DNA of 64,000 bases from Candidatus Binatia bacterium (GTDB lineage: Bacteria > Desulfobacterota > Binatia > UBA12015), in assembly GCA_029248525.1 (NCBI GenBank), contig JAQWJE010000049.1:248001-312000 (forward strand), given 5' to 3'. The notes under the pieces are model-generated. The model saw only the letters and a program-made list of their open reading frames with translations, was not told where the DNA came from and made no database searches. Both the position numbers and the translations under genes were made by a program. Positions 34,919 to 43,644 of the stretch are shown here, in pieces. The stretch's first letter is position 1. Each line of letters starts with the position of its first letter.

Positions 34919-35824
34919 ATGGGAATTCTCGACGGAAGAGTCGCAATTGTCACTGGTGCTGCGCGTGGCTTGGGTCGCGCGCATGCTCTCGAACTGGCCC
35001 GCCAGGGCGCGTCGGTTGTCGTCAACGACGTGGGTGTTTCGCTTGCCGGCGATGATGCCGGCTCGGAAGGGCCGGCAGCCGAGGTGGTTCGAGAAATCGA
35101 GGCCATGGGGGCGCGTGCGATTGTGAACGGTGATGATGTTTCGGATTGGGATGCCTCCGGGCATTTGATCGAATCTGCCGTCGAAGCGTTTGGCGACCTG
35201 CATATCCTGGTGAACAACGCCGGCATCGTTCGTGATCGCATGTTCATGAATGCAACGGAGGACGAGTTCGACGCGGTCACCCGGGTTCATCTGAAAGGAC
35301 ATTTTTGCACGGGCCGCCATGCGGCAAAGTATTGGCGCGGGCAGGCCAAGGCGGGCAAACCGGTATCGGGGCGGATCATCAATACGTCCTCGGGTGCGGG
35401 CTTGCAGGGGAGTATAGCGCAAGCGGTTTACTCCTCGGCCAAGGCGGGCATTGCAGCGATGACCTTGGTGCAGGCGGCCGAACTCGGCCGATACGGAATC
35501 ACCGCGAATGCTCTTGCTCCTTCGGCGCGCACAAGGATGACCGAAGAAGCCTTTGCCGACATGATGAAGAAACCGGACGAAGGTTTCGATAAAATGGATC
35601 CTGATAATATCTCGCCGTTGGTTGCCTACCTGGGCAGCGAAGACGCAGGCGATATCAGTGGCCGCGTTCTCGAGATCGCCGGCGGGATGGTCAGTATTTG
35701 CGACGGCTGGCGGACCGGTCCTTCTCGGGACAAGCAGGCACGCTGGGATGCAGCAGAACTCGGTGATGTCCTCCGCGGTTTGATCGCCGAGGGCGAAGCC
35801 CCGCAAAAGGTTCATGGAACCTGA
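34919..35824 (+). CDS. SDR-family dehydrogenase (Rv3548c/MFE2-like)
   Basis: A 301-residue short-chain dehydrogenase, longer than the standard 250, like the N-terminal domain of peroxisomal multifunctional enzyme 2 and Rv3548c. It has the Rossmann motif VAIVTGAARGLGRAHALELA, the VVVNDVGVSLAGDD loop that favours NAD, LVNNAGIVRDRMFMNATEDE, and the catalytic Ser in TSSGAG with YSSAKAG (Tyr, Lys). It could oxidise a 3-hydroxyacyl-CoA in the steroid pathway. It starts nine bases after fadA6 and ends eight bases before an acyl-CoA dehydrogenase gene. Confidence 0.85.
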   Translation: MGILDGRVAIVTGAARGLGRAHALELARQGASVVVNDVGVSLAGDDAGSEGPAAEVVREIEAMGARAIVNGDDVSDWDASGHLIESAVEAFGDLHILVNNAGIVRDRMFMNATEDEFDAVTRVHLKGHFCTGRHAAKYWRGQAKAGKPVSGRIINTSSGAGLQGSIAQAVYSSAKAGIAAMTLVQAAELGRYGITANALAPSARTRMTEEAFADMMKKPDEGFDKMDPDNISPLVAYLGSEDAGDISGRVLEIAGGMVSICDGWRTGPSRDKQARWDAAELGDVLRGLIAEGEAPQKVHGT

Positions 35825-35832
35825 ACAGAAGA

Positions 35833-36990
35833 ATGAATCTTAATTTTAACGAAGATCAGGAAGAATTACGCCGCTCGGCCAAGGCTTTCCTTGCCGAACA
35901 CTCTTCGTCGGAGCGCGTGCGCGAGGCGATGGTGACCGAGGCGGGATTTTCGACCGAGGTATGGGCCAAGATCTCGGGAGAGATGGGGTGGCCTGCCCTT
36001 CTTTTTGCCGAGGAGTATGGGGGCTTCGGGCTCACTCAGGTCGATTTGGTAGCCTTGCTCGAGGAGATGGGTGGGCGATTACTCTGTTCCCCGTTCTTCT
36101 CCAGCATCGTCCTGGCAGGGCAAGCGATCCAGTTTACGGGGAATGAAGATCAGAAGTCGCGATGGCTCCCGGCGCTTGCCAGCGGCGAGACCCTTGCGAC
36201 ACTCGCCTTGACCGAGTCTTCCGGCCGTTACGATCCAGACGGGATTCAATTGACGGCCCGCCGGGACGGAGGGCATCTGATTCTGGATGGGGTCAAGACG
36301 TATGTGCCGGATGGCGGGGGCGCCGACCTCTTTGTCGTGGCAGCGAGAGACCCCGGTACGTCCGGAGCCGACGGGATTCGCCTGGTACTGGTGCCGGCTG
36401 GAACCGAGGGCGTTTCCGCCCGCACCCTGCCCACGGTCGATCAGACGCGCCGTCAGGGGGAGATCCGTTTTTCCTCGGCCCGCGTGCCGGCAGAGAATCT
36501 TCTGGATGCCCCGGATGCGGGCTGGGATGCGCTTTCTCATATTCTGGATCTGGCAGCGATCGCTTTGGCGGCCGAACAAATCGGGGGCGCTCAGGCGATT
36601 CTCGACCAGACAGTGGCCTACGCGAAGGAACGAGTTCAGTTCGGCCGACCAATCGGTTCCTTTCAGGCGGTGAAGCACAAATGCGCAGATATGTGTGTTG
36701 CCGTCGAGTCGGCACGTTCGGCGGTCTATTATGCGGCTGCGGCTGCGGCCACCGGCAGTGACGAACTGCCCGAGTTGGCATCGATGGCCAAGGCGTATTG
36801 CTCGGAGGCTTTTTTTGCCTGCGCGGCGGATGCCATTCAGGTCCATGGTGGCGTAGGCTTCACATGGGAGTATGATTGTCATCTCTACTTTAAACGAGCG
36901 AAGTCGACCGAGACGTTTCTTGGCGACCCGGTCTGGCACCGGGAGCAAGTGGCTCAGCGCATCGGAATTGGCAGGCAAAAATCATCATGA
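35833..36990 (+). CDS. Acyl-CoA dehydrogenase
   Basis: A 385-residue acyl-CoA dehydrogenase-family protein. The N-terminal domain has AEEYGGFGLTQVDLVALLEE; the beta domain has LALTESSGRYDPDG and LILDGVKTYVPDGGGADLFV; the C-terminal domain has AYAKERVQFGRPIGSFQAVK and IQVHGGVGFTWEYDCHLYFK. It resembles FadE-type subunits of steroid degraders, but the specific step cannot be named. It is the penultimate gene of the operon running from 29.9 to 37.8 kb, and its stop overlaps the glutaredoxin-like gene start (ATGA). Confidence 0.85.
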   Translation: MNLNFNEDQEELRRSAKAFLAEHSSSERVREAMVTEAGFSTEVWAKISGEMGWPALLFAEEYGGFGLTQVDLVALLEEMGGRLLCSPFFSSIVLAGQAIQFTGNEDQKSRWLPALASGETLATLALTESSGRYDPDGIQLTARRDGGHLILDGVKTYVPDGGGADLFVVAARDPGTSGADGIRLVLVPAGTEGVSARTLPTVDQTRRQGEIRFSSARVPAENLLDAPDAGWDALSHILDLAAIALAAEQIGGAQAILDQTVAYAKERVQFGRPIGSFQAVKHKCADMCVAVESARSAVYYAAAAAATGSDELPELASMAKAYCSEAFFACAADAIQVHGGVGFTWEYDCHLYFKRAKSTETFLGDPVWHREQVAQRIGIGRQKSS

Positions 36991-37361
36991 AATGGATCAT
37001 GCGAATCATCCGGGCGATTGTCGGCCCGATCCTCCTTTTGCTCGACGCGGTTTTTGCTCCGAAGGCGCTGGTTCGTGCCCCAGAGGCCCAGGCGGAGGTC
37101 GACGCCGCGACCCAGACTCTGAAATTATACCAGTTTCTGGCCTGCCCCTTCTGTGTTCGCGTGCGACGCGGAATGAAAAGGCTGGCGCTGCCAATCGAGA
37201 CACGAGACACGAAACGCAATGAGGAATGGCGCGAAGAACTGCTGCGGGAAGGCGGATCGCCGAAAGTCCCTTGCCTCCGCATCGAAGAGGCTGATGGCGT
37301 CCGCTGGCTCTACGAATCCAAGGCGATCAACGAGTATCTGGAATCTCGCTTTGCCGTCTGA
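36987..37361 (+). CDS. Membrane-anchored glutaredoxin-like protein
   Basis: A 124-residue protein. Residues 5-30 form a hydrophobic, possibly membrane-anchoring helix (RIIRAIVGPILLLLDAVFAP). Residues 45-124 are a glutaredoxin/GST-N-like thioredoxin fold with the CPFC active site in FLACPFCVRVRRGMKRLALP and the cis-Pro PKVPCLRI. The role may be thiol redox at the membrane; a link to the catabolic pathway is only by operon position. ATG 36987 overlaps the preceding stop. Confidence 0.78.
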   Translation: MKWIMRIIRAIVGPILLLLDAVFAPKALVRAPEAQAEVDAATQTLKLYQFLACPFCVRVRRGMKRLALPIETRDTKRNEEWREELLREGGSPKVPCLRIEEADGVRWLYESKAINEYLESRFAV

Positions 37362-37430
37362 GGCTTGAACCGAGACCCGAGCCGAGACCTGCCGGGGTGC
37401 CTCCAGCGAAGTTGTGCGCTAAGAAACGGG

Positions 37431-37838
37431 ATGTCATCGGTCGGGGAAGAAGCTTACGTCCAACTCACCACGTTTACACGGGACGGCCGCCCGAAGCCGG
37501 CACCCGTCTGGATTGCCGCTTTGGCCGATGGTCGAGTCGGATTTACGACCGGCGGAGCTTCCTGGAAAGTACGGCGGATTCGCCAGACGGCCCGTGTGGA
37601 GTTGCGCCCCTGCGATCGCAGCGGCAACGTGCTTCCGGATGCTCCCTTGCTGACCGGCGAGGCAGCAGTCGCAAAACCGGCAGATGAGCAAGCGGTTCGT
37701 TCAGCAATTCACGCTAAATATGGTTGGCAGGTTCGTCTGATCGAGGCTTTCGGGGCTTTGGCGAAGCTGCTGGGCAGCAGTGTTGGTAGCAGCGGTGTGG
37801 CCATCGTCATTGAACTCGCAGGCGAGGATTCGGCTTAG
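37431..37838 (+). CDS. PPOX-class F420/FMN-dependent oxidoreductase
   Basis: A 135-residue split-barrel protein of the pyridoxamine-phosphate-oxidase-like family; YVQLTTFTRDGRPKPAPVWI and GRVGFTTGGASWKVRRIRQT with ARVELRPCDRSGNV are the family signature of the TIGR03666-type F420-dependent group. It may reduce an unsaturated substrate with F420H2. ATG 37431 is chosen because the upstream 22 codons have no family match. Its last four bases overlap the end of the convergent amidohydrolase gene. The second F420-type protein of the window lies at 21.9 kb. Confidence 0.75.
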   Translation: MSSVGEEAYVQLTTFTRDGRPKPAPVWIAALADGRVGFTTGGASWKVRRIRQTARVELRPCDRSGNVLPDAPLLTGEAAVAKPADEQAVRSAIHAKYGWQVRLIEAFGALAKLLGSSVGSSGVAIVIELAGEDSA

Positions 37839-39118
37839 GGCGCAAGCGAGGCGAAGGCCGGGCACTTCTGAGCTTCGATGGGGACTTCGGAGGCGGTGAT
37901 CGGTTTTGCGATTTCACCGGGCGTTGGACCCACGCGTTCGGCCAGAGCCGCCAGCTTGTCGAGGTCGAACCCATAAACGGAAGCCGCGTTCTGGCCGAGC
38001 ATGGAACGAATCTCCGCTTCGGGCACGTCGTGGAAGGTGAGGCGCAGGTGTTCTCGTGTCCAGGGGTGCGAGCCTTCGACATGGGGGTAGTCCGATCCCC
38101 ACATGATCTTGTGGACACCGACCTTCTCGCGGAGCGGACAATGAGCCGGAGAAAGAAAGCTGGCACCGATCCAGATCTGACGTTCGAAGTATTCCGACGG
38201 CGTAAGCGAGAGGTTCGCCACCGTAGGACCGCCGAAGATATGCTCGGAGCATTGCGTGTTCGTTTTCATGCGATGATAGAATGCATCCAGTTGTTCGAGC
38301 ACGGGCGGTACCCATTCGAGACCGGTCTCGGTGAGAACGAAGCGAAGGTCGGGATGGCGTTCGAATACGCCCGAAAACATCAGATGCCAGATCGAGCGAT
38401 AGGCCCACCACTGGACTTCGAGAATGAACATCGCCAACGATTGGGGCAAGTAGTTACCAAACTCTGGTGTGGAGCCACCTGAGTGATGGTTGATCGGCAT
38501 GCCGAGTTCCGCGCAGGTGGCCCAGATCGGCTCGTAGCAAGGCGCGTAGAGTGGCTCGATTCCCGACCCCGGAGGCGCTCCTGGCAGGAGGATTCCACCG
38601 CGCAATCCATGGGCATGGGCCCAACGGATTTCCTTTACCGATTCCTCGACAAAGGGCAGAAAGATCTGCGCAATGCCCGCTCGACGATCAGGAGCCTCTG
38701 CGCAGAAATCTGCCAGCCAGCGGTTATGGGCTCGAATCCCGGCCCATCGACGCTGGTAGTCCGCGCCCAGTTCAGCTTCGCCAAACTCGCTCAGCATCGA
38801 TGGTGCGAAAGGTGGAGACGTATTGGGAAAGACGACTTCGCCAACGACGCCTTCGCGCTCGCATTCGGTGAGTCGCTTGGAGCTATCCCAGTTGCGCCAG
38901 CCGACCTCGTCGGGGTCACCATCTACGCCGATGCTCCGGTCTCCCATCACCTCGCGCATCAATTGCGCGACCTGCTCTGCCTGCTTGAGCCAATCCTGGT
39001 ACTCGGATTGCCATTTCTTTTCCAGAAAGGGGCCGTAGAGTTCGGGAGCAGCACCGGCATGGCTGTCCGCGGTGATCAGCAGGTAGGGATGATTTGAGTG
39101 ACTGGCAGCGGAAATCAT
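37835..39118 (-). CDS. Amidohydrolase-2 family metal-dependent hydrolase
   Basis: A 427-residue TIM-barrel hydrolase of the amidohydrolase-2/ACMSD-like family. It opens with YLLITADSHAGAAPELYGPF in place of the usual DxHxxE, has INHHSGGSTPEF with metal-binding His, the LRFVLTETGLEWVPPVLEQL segment, and the C-terminal KIMWGSDYPHVEGSHPWTRE motif with catalytic Asp. Family members hydrolyse or decarboxylate ring compounds and occur in many copies in steroid- and terpenoid-degrading bacteria. Substrate unknown. ATG 39118 is preferred over the upstream TTG. The chorismatase gene lies 40 bases upstream on the same strand, so the two could share a transcript. Confidence 0.82.
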   Translation of the reverse strand: MISAASHSNHPYLLITADSHAGAAPELYGPFLEKKWQSEYQDWLKQAEQVAQLMREVMGDRSIGVDGDPDEVGWRNWDSSKRLTECEREGVVGEVVFPNTSPPFAPSMLSEFGEAELGADYQRRWAGIRAHNRWLADFCAEAPDRRAGIAQIFLPFVEESVKEIRWAHAHGLRGGILLPGAPPGSGIEPLYAPCYEPIWATCAELGMPINHHSGGSTPEFGNYLPQSLAMFILEVQWWAYRSIWHLMFSGVFERHPDLRFVLTETGLEWVPPVLEQLDAFYHRMKTNTQCSEHIFGGPTVANLSLTPSEYFERQIWIGASFLSPAHCPLREKVGVHKIMWGSDYPHVEGSHPWTREHLRLTFHDVPEAEIRSMLGQNAASVYGFDLDKLAALAERVGPTPGEIAKPITASEVPIEAQKCPAFASLAP

Positions 39119-39158
39119 GAGAATCCTCGTCGTCAAGTTTGACTGTCGCAGGGGTGGC

Positions 39159-40046
39159 TCAGTCCAGCCGCGCGGTACCTTCGACTTCTACCAGAAGCTC
39201 GGTTCGGCATAGAGTCGCGAGGCGGTGTTCGATCGGGAGGTCAGGGGGCAGAAAGGGGCGTAGCGAAGACTCCATCCGGCGCTCACCGATCGTTGTCGAT
39301 CGATACACTCGAAGAGATGTCAGGCGCGTGAGTGGGTTCGCGCTATCGCCAGCCGCATTCGCAATCAATTCGCTGAGATTGCGGATGGTTTCCTGAATCT
39401 GCTTGGCCAGATCTTCAAGGTGGCGGGAGGCCTCGCCGCGAATGCTTGCTGTTCCCCCGATCAGGAGTTGCGGTTCCTCGTCGCGTCCCAGACGAGCGAT
39501 GCTGGCACGGGAAAAGCTCGGCGGCTTCGGGCCGTAAGCGTTGGAATAACGCCAGGCGGGAATCTGGCGAGGGTTCTCGACAGCTTCACAGGGGAATTCT
39601 CCGGCGAGGCAGTGAATGAACAAATCCGGTTCGTCGTGCCCGATCGCGGTCGCTGTGCGCAGGTTGCGGCCCAGCGCCTCCTCGGTCCCGTAAAGGTCGA
39701 GAAAGGCATTATGTCGTGCAGCGTTGAAGACCATGTAGCGATCGAGTTCTGCGGCTTCGACGCGAGCAATATCGGGAATGAAATTCCAGAAACGCATGGG
39801 GTGAAAACCCTGCAATTCTCGAAAGATCCGGTGGTACCCCTCTCGGACTTCGCGGCGAAGGTCTTCGGACGCAAATTCTCGACAGCCGCGCAGGGCGACG
39901 CTGATCAAGCGCATGCCGTTATGCTCGGAAATCTGCAGATCGGCCGCGTTTCCCAGCTCATCAGCCTCGTAACCTGCAACTTCCCTCGCCCAGGGAGGTG
40001 GTTCGGGCGCAGCGATCTTTCGTTGGGTGATGGGCAACAGCTTCAC
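39159..40046 (-). CDS. Chorismatase (FkbO/Hyg5/XanB2 family)
   Basis: A 295-residue YjgF-fold-derived chorismatase. Diagnostic segments are MRFWNFIPDIARVEAAELDR, LGRNLRTATAIGHDEPDLFI, AVENPRQIPAWRYSNAYGPK with PPSFSRASI, and LIGGTASIRGEASRHLEDLA. Members cleave pyruvate from chorismate to give 3-hydroxybenzoate, 4-hydroxybenzoate or a dihydroxycyclohexadiene acid. Which product is made cannot be read by eye. It is divergent, 77 bases away, from an adenylate-forming ligase that could activate the acid, and a halogenase-family gene follows that. This makes a plausible aromatic starter-unit module, unrelated to steroid breakdown. Confidence 0.88.
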   Translation of the reverse strand: MKLLPITQRKIAAPEPPPWAREVAGYEADELGNAADLQISEHNGMRLISVALRGCREFASEDLRREVREGYHRIFRELQGFHPMRFWNFIPDIARVEAAELDRYMVFNAARHNAFLDLYGTEEALGRNLRTATAIGHDEPDLFIHCLAGEFPCEAVENPRQIPAWRYSNAYGPKPPSFSRASIARLGRDEEPQLLIGGTASIRGEASRHLEDLAKQIQETIRNLSELIANAAGDSANPLTRLTSLRVYRSTTIGERRMESSLRPFLPPDLPIEHRLATLCRTELLVEVEGTARLD

Positions 40047-40123
40047 GCCTCTTTTCTTAGCGGAAAAGTCCCCTCGAGTTCCATTTAATGGAGCCGGCGG
40101 CCCGAAATGTTTAAAAGGAGTGG

Positions 40124-41464
40124 GTGTTTTGGGAATCCTTCGATCGCTGGGCGCTTCGGGACGGGGCGCATCCGGCCTATATCGACACCGATGGTGGTCG
40201 AATCTGGTCGCGGGAGGAGCTGTCGCGGCTGGTCGAGGGTGCGAGTCGCGATTTGCGGCCCTACGCGGGCGGGCTCGTAGCGATTCATTTGCGAAACGGT
40301 CCGGAATTCGTCGCCAATGTTCTGGCCGCGTGGCATCAGGGTTGCTCGGTTCTGCCGGTTGACGGAGAAGCCGACGACGCTGTCGCCGAGAGCCTATGTG
40401 GCTCGCTGAAGGCAGCAGTCCTGATCAATGCCGAGGGGGTTTGGCCTCGAGAGGGTACACGATCTGCAGCGCTCGGACCCGGTCTGATCAAGTTGACGTC
40501 GGGTTCCAGCGGGGCTCCCCGCGGTGTTCGCCTAAGCCTCGGTGCTCTGTATAAGGGGGCTGAACAGATTGCCGAGACCATGCAGATCTGTGGCGCAGAT
40601 CGAACGCTCCTGACTCTGCCGCTCAGCCATTCCTATGGTTTTGACAACGGGCTGCTGATGCTCTCGCTTCTGGGTGTTCCGATTGTGGCGGCGAGAGATC
40701 TCACCCCGAACAGGCTCTGTCGGGTTGTGCGGGAGCACCAGCCTACAGTATGGCCGTCGATTCCCTTCCTCCTCGATGTGCTTTCCCGATCCCGGGGAGT
40801 CGAAGCCAGTGATCTATCCTCGTTGCGTCTGGTGGTCTCGGCCGGGGCACCCTTGCCGCCGCGAACCCGGGCGATGTACGCGCAGCGGTTCGGCGTCACG
40901 CCGCGGACTTTTTATGGATCGACCGAATGCGGGGGGATCACTTTCGATCGTGAGGGTGCGACAGAGTTCCCCGAGGGGTCGGTGGGGACACCGCTTGAAG
41001 GTGTACGCGTGACGCTTGACGAAGCTGGTCCCTCGGGGGTCGGACGTGTGCGCGTACATTCCCCATCGGTCGGCGATAGCTACGTTCCCGAGCCATCGCA
41101 CGAGTTATCTACGGGTAGTTTTTTGACATCGGATATCGGTCGCATCGATGAGGCAGGTCGGTTGATCCTGTTGGGGCGGGTGACCGATATGATCAACGTT
41201 GGTGCTCGGAAGGTCTACCCGGCGGAAATTGAGTCGGTGATTCGTGAGGTCGCTGGAGTCGAGGATGTCGTTGTCATGGCCGCAGACCGTGAGACCGCGA
41301 GCGAATCTCTTCGGGCGATTGTGGTCGCGGCGGACCCGAACGCACGCGCGATTCAGGAGTTTTGCGCCGGGAGGCTTCCTGCGTGGAAGGTCCCGCGACG
41401 CATAGAGTTCCGAAAAGCTCTGCCGCGAAATGCGCGGGGCAAGTTGGACCGACGACTCCTTTGA
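40124..41464 (+). CDS. Adenylate-forming acyl/aryl ligase (AMP-binding)
   Basis: A 446-residue ANL-superfamily ligase, shorter than fatty acyl-CoA ligases. Motifs: A3 LTSGSSGAPRGVRLS, A5 YGSTECGGITF, A7-A8 TSDIGRIDEAGRLILLGRVT with DMINVGARKVYPAEIE, and the A10 lysine in RNARGKLDRRLL. The size and sequence style resemble the AMP ligases of xanthomonadin and aryl-polyene clusters. It starts at GTG 40124 after AAAAGGAG. Its divergent neighbour is the chorismatase, and its stop is four bases from the convergent halogenase-like gene. I infer that it activates a hydroxybenzoate or a related acid. Confidence 0.83.
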   Translation: MFWESFDRWALRDGAHPAYIDTDGGRIWSREELSRLVEGASRDLRPYAGGLVAIHLRNGPEFVANVLAAWHQGCSVLPVDGEADDAVAESLCGSLKAAVLINAEGVWPREGTRSAALGPGLIKLTSGSSGAPRGVRLSLGALYKGAEQIAETMQICGADRTLLTLPLSHSYGFDNGLLMLSLLGVPIVAARDLTPNRLCRVVREHQPTVWPSIPFLLDVLSRSRGVEASDLSSLRLVVSAGAPLPPRTRAMYAQRFGVTPRTFYGSTECGGITFDREGATEFPEGSVGTPLEGVRVTLDEAGPSGVGRVRVHSPSVGDSYVPEPSHELSTGSFLTSDIGRIDEAGRLILLGRVTDMINVGARKVYPAEIESVIREVAGVEDVVVMAADRETASESLRAIVVAADPNARAIQEFCAGRLPAWKVPRRIEFRKALPRNARGKLDRRLL

Positions 41465-41468
41465 GCCG

Positions 41469-42812
41469 TCAAGGCGTTGATGGTGCCAGGGTCTGCGGCA
41501 GGATGACGCGGGGGACCAGTCCGAGCCGAGGTTGGAGTCTGGCGACGGTCAGGACGATCTCGAGTCGCAGGCGCGGCCCGAGTCGCTGCGGCAGTGCGCC
41601 CGAAACATAGGTGCCCACCGCGCGGCGAAGTCCGAAGGCATTGACCGGACGGAGAAAGACATCGGTAAAGCCCGGGTCGTAGAAGTATTGAATGAGTCGT
41701 CGGAAATGTCGTTGCACTCGCTCTTCACGCTTCGAGAACCTTCGGAGATAGCGATCCGTTCGTGCAGGACGCCGGAGGCATTTTGCGACGGTCTCGGCGG
41801 CCCCGGCACCACCGCGCATCGCCAGCCACACGCCCGTCGAGAAGATCGGGTCCAGAAAGGAGTAAGCGTCGCCAGCCGTGATGAAGCCTGGTCCGGTCAT
41901 ATCTCCTGTGCGGTAGGAGAAATCGCTGGTGCCCTGAACTTCGGTCGCACGCACGGCTGACTGCATTCTGCGAGCCATTTCAGGCGCGCGTTCGATCGCT
42001 TGCTCGAGCAGTGCTTCGGGTCGCAAGCCGGATCGGCGGACTTCCGAGGCCGGCAGAACCACGCCGACGCTGGTTCTGGTGGCGCTGACCGGAATCAGCC
42101 AGAACCAACCATCGGCCGTCCGGACCAGAACAGTGTTGCCCTGAGCATCCCCCTCAGCTCGCCAGACGTGATCGAAGTGGGCAAAGAAGCTGACTCGCTT
42201 GTGCTGCGCGAGCATTTCCTTGGATCGATTCTGATTAGCGAGAAAGGTGTCACGGCCGCTGCCGTCGATGATCCATTTACAAATCTTTTCGGTGGTGCCG
42301 GAATCGTCTTCAAGGACGACCTTCCAGTGGTCTTTTTCCCTCACGCAGGATTTGACCAAAGTTCCTTCGCGAACCTCGGCTCCCGCCTTGTCGGCAGCTC
42401 GCAGCAATATATTGTCGAATTTGGCTCGCTCAACCTGAAACGTGGTTTCGGGCAGAGGGCACATCGCCTGGCGGAAGTAGATTGCCGTCCGCGCCTCGCC
42501 ATCGGCAGAGATGACCTCGGCGCCGTGTTTGGTGACACTTCCGGCCGCGCGGATCTCCTCTTCGACGCCGAGTTCTTGCAGGAGCGGCACATTGGTCGGG
42601 AGAAGTGATTCGCCAACGTGAAATCTCGGGAAGGTGGCTTTCTCGCACACCAGGACGCTCGCCCCGGTGCGGGCCAACTTGTTGGCGGCCGTAGCACCCG
42701 CAGGTCCCCCGCCGACGACGATGGCGTCGAGTACGTTCTCCGCAGTGCTCACACCTGTATTGTTGGTCGAGGAAGGTGCCTCTGGCAAGAGGCCGGAGGG
42801 GCAAATGTCCAT
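41469..42812 (-). CDS. FAD-dependent oxidoreductase, tryptophan-halogenase family
   Basis: A 447-residue flavoprotein. The FAD fold is AIVVGGGPAGATAANKLART, the next conserved segment is EKATFPRFHVGESLLPTNVP, and the middle contains DGWFWLIPV, which has the WxWxIP motif of flavin-dependent halogenases. GPGFITAGDAYSFLDPIFST is the second FAD-binding segment. I cannot confirm the halogenase-specific catalytic Lys. It may halogenate or hydroxylate the aromatic product of the neighbouring chorismatase and ligase, as XanB1-type enzymes do in xanthomonadin clusters (inference). ATG 42812 is taken as start; the in-frame TTG 42824 and the GTG just before STAENVLDA are alternatives. It is divergent from an SDR gene. 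Confidence 0.83.
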   Translation of the reverse strand: MDICPSGLLPEAPSSTNNTGVSTAENVLDAIVVGGGPAGATAANKLARTGASVLVCEKATFPRFHVGESLLPTNVPLLQELGVEEEIRAAGSVTKHGAEVISADGEARTAIYFRQAMCPLPETTFQVERAKFDNILLRAADKAGAEVREGTLVKSCVREKDHWKVVLEDDSGTTEKICKWIIDGSGRDTFLANQNRSKEMLAQHKRVSFFAHFDHVWRAEGDAQGNTVLVRTADGWFWLIPVSATRTSVGVVLPASEVRRSGLRPEALLEQAIERAPEMARRMQSAVRATEVQGTSDFSYRTGDMTGPGFITAGDAYSFLDPIFSTGVWLAMRGGAGAAETVAKCLRRPARTDRYLRRFSKREERVQRHFRRLIQYFYDPGFTDVFLRPVNAFGLRRAVGTYVSGALPQRLGPRLRLEIVLTVARLQPRLGLVPRVILPQTLAPSTP

Positions 42813-42859
42813 TTTTGGTTGCAAATGCTTATCGAACGAGAAAACGCTAGATCCCCTGT

Positions 42860-43642
42860 ATGTCTTTATCTCTCGATTTTTCCGGACAAGTCGCGCTGGT
42901 GACGGGCGGTGGCAAGGGCGTTGGCCGGGGTATCACCGAAACCTTCCTGTCGGCCGGTGCAAATGTCGTGATCTGTGGCCGAAACGCCCCGGAGGAAACG
43001 CCGGAAGTCGCAGGCCGCGTGGCCGAATTCATACCGACAGACTTGCGCGATCTTGAGCAGCAGCAGAAACTCGTCGATCAGGTAGTCGCGCACCACGGCC
43101 GGTTGGATATTCTCATCAACAATGCGGGGGGAGCACCCGAGGCCGAAGCGGCCAGTGCTTCGCCGCGATTTCACGAAAAAATTGTCCACCTCAATATGCT
43201 CGCCCCGATGCATCTCTCGCAGATGGTCAACCGGGTGATGCAGGACCAGGCCGATGGCGGGTCGATCGTCAGCATCACCAGCGTGAGCGGACACCGGCCT
43301 TCGCCCGGGACAGCCGCCTATGGGGCCGCCAAGGCAGGGCTGATCAGTTGGACTCAATCCACCGCAGTCGAGTGGGCGCCCAAAGTGCGAGTGAATACGG
43401 TTTCTGCGGGCATGGTTCTGACCGAGCAGGCAGAGCAGCATTTTGGAACGGGCAAACTCCTCGCACGGGTGGAGGATACAGTCCCCCTGGGCAGGCTTGC
43501 CTCCCCAGGGGAGATTGGGCAGGCGTGCGCCTACCTGGCCTCCCCGATGGCATCCTACGTCACAGGGACGGATCTTCTCATTCACGGTGGCGGCGAGTGG
43601 CCCTCATTCTACAGCGTGACCCACGACAAGCAGGAGAATTAA
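42860..43642 (+). CDS. SDR-family oxidoreductase (Rv3549c-like)
   Basis: A 260-residue short-chain dehydrogenase. Rossmann motif VALVTGGGKGVGRGITETFL, VVICGRNAPEETP, LINNAGGAPEAEAASASPRF, then ITSVSGHRPSPGTAAYGAAK with catalytic Ser, Tyr and Lys, and a C-terminal GTDLLIHGGGEWPSFYSV. The NAGG-P...FH-KIV-LN-LAP pattern and the GGGE-P end recall M. tuberculosis Rv3549c of the KstR2 regulon (from memory). It is probably a hydroxyacyl-CoA dehydrogenase or reductase of the ring C/D pathway. The MaoC-like gene follows two bases later. Confidence 0.83.
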   Translation: MSLSLDFSGQVALVTGGGKGVGRGITETFLSAGANVVICGRNAPEETPEVAGRVAEFIPTDLRDLEQQQKLVDQVVAHHGRLDILINNAGGAPEAEAASASPRFHEKIVHLNMLAPMHLSQMVNRVMQDQADGGSIVSITSVSGHRPSPGTAAYGAAKAGLISWTQSTAVEWAPKVRVNTVSAGMVLTEQAEQHFGTGKLLARVEDTVPLGRLASPGEIGQACAYLASPMASYVTGTDLLIHGGGEWPSFYSVTHDKQEN

Positions 43643-43644
43643 TC

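Noticed and set aside
34268-35815. Minus-strand open frame of 515 codons opposite the thiolase and SDR genes
   Set aside because: Antisense to genes with complete catalytic motifs; no domain can be seen.
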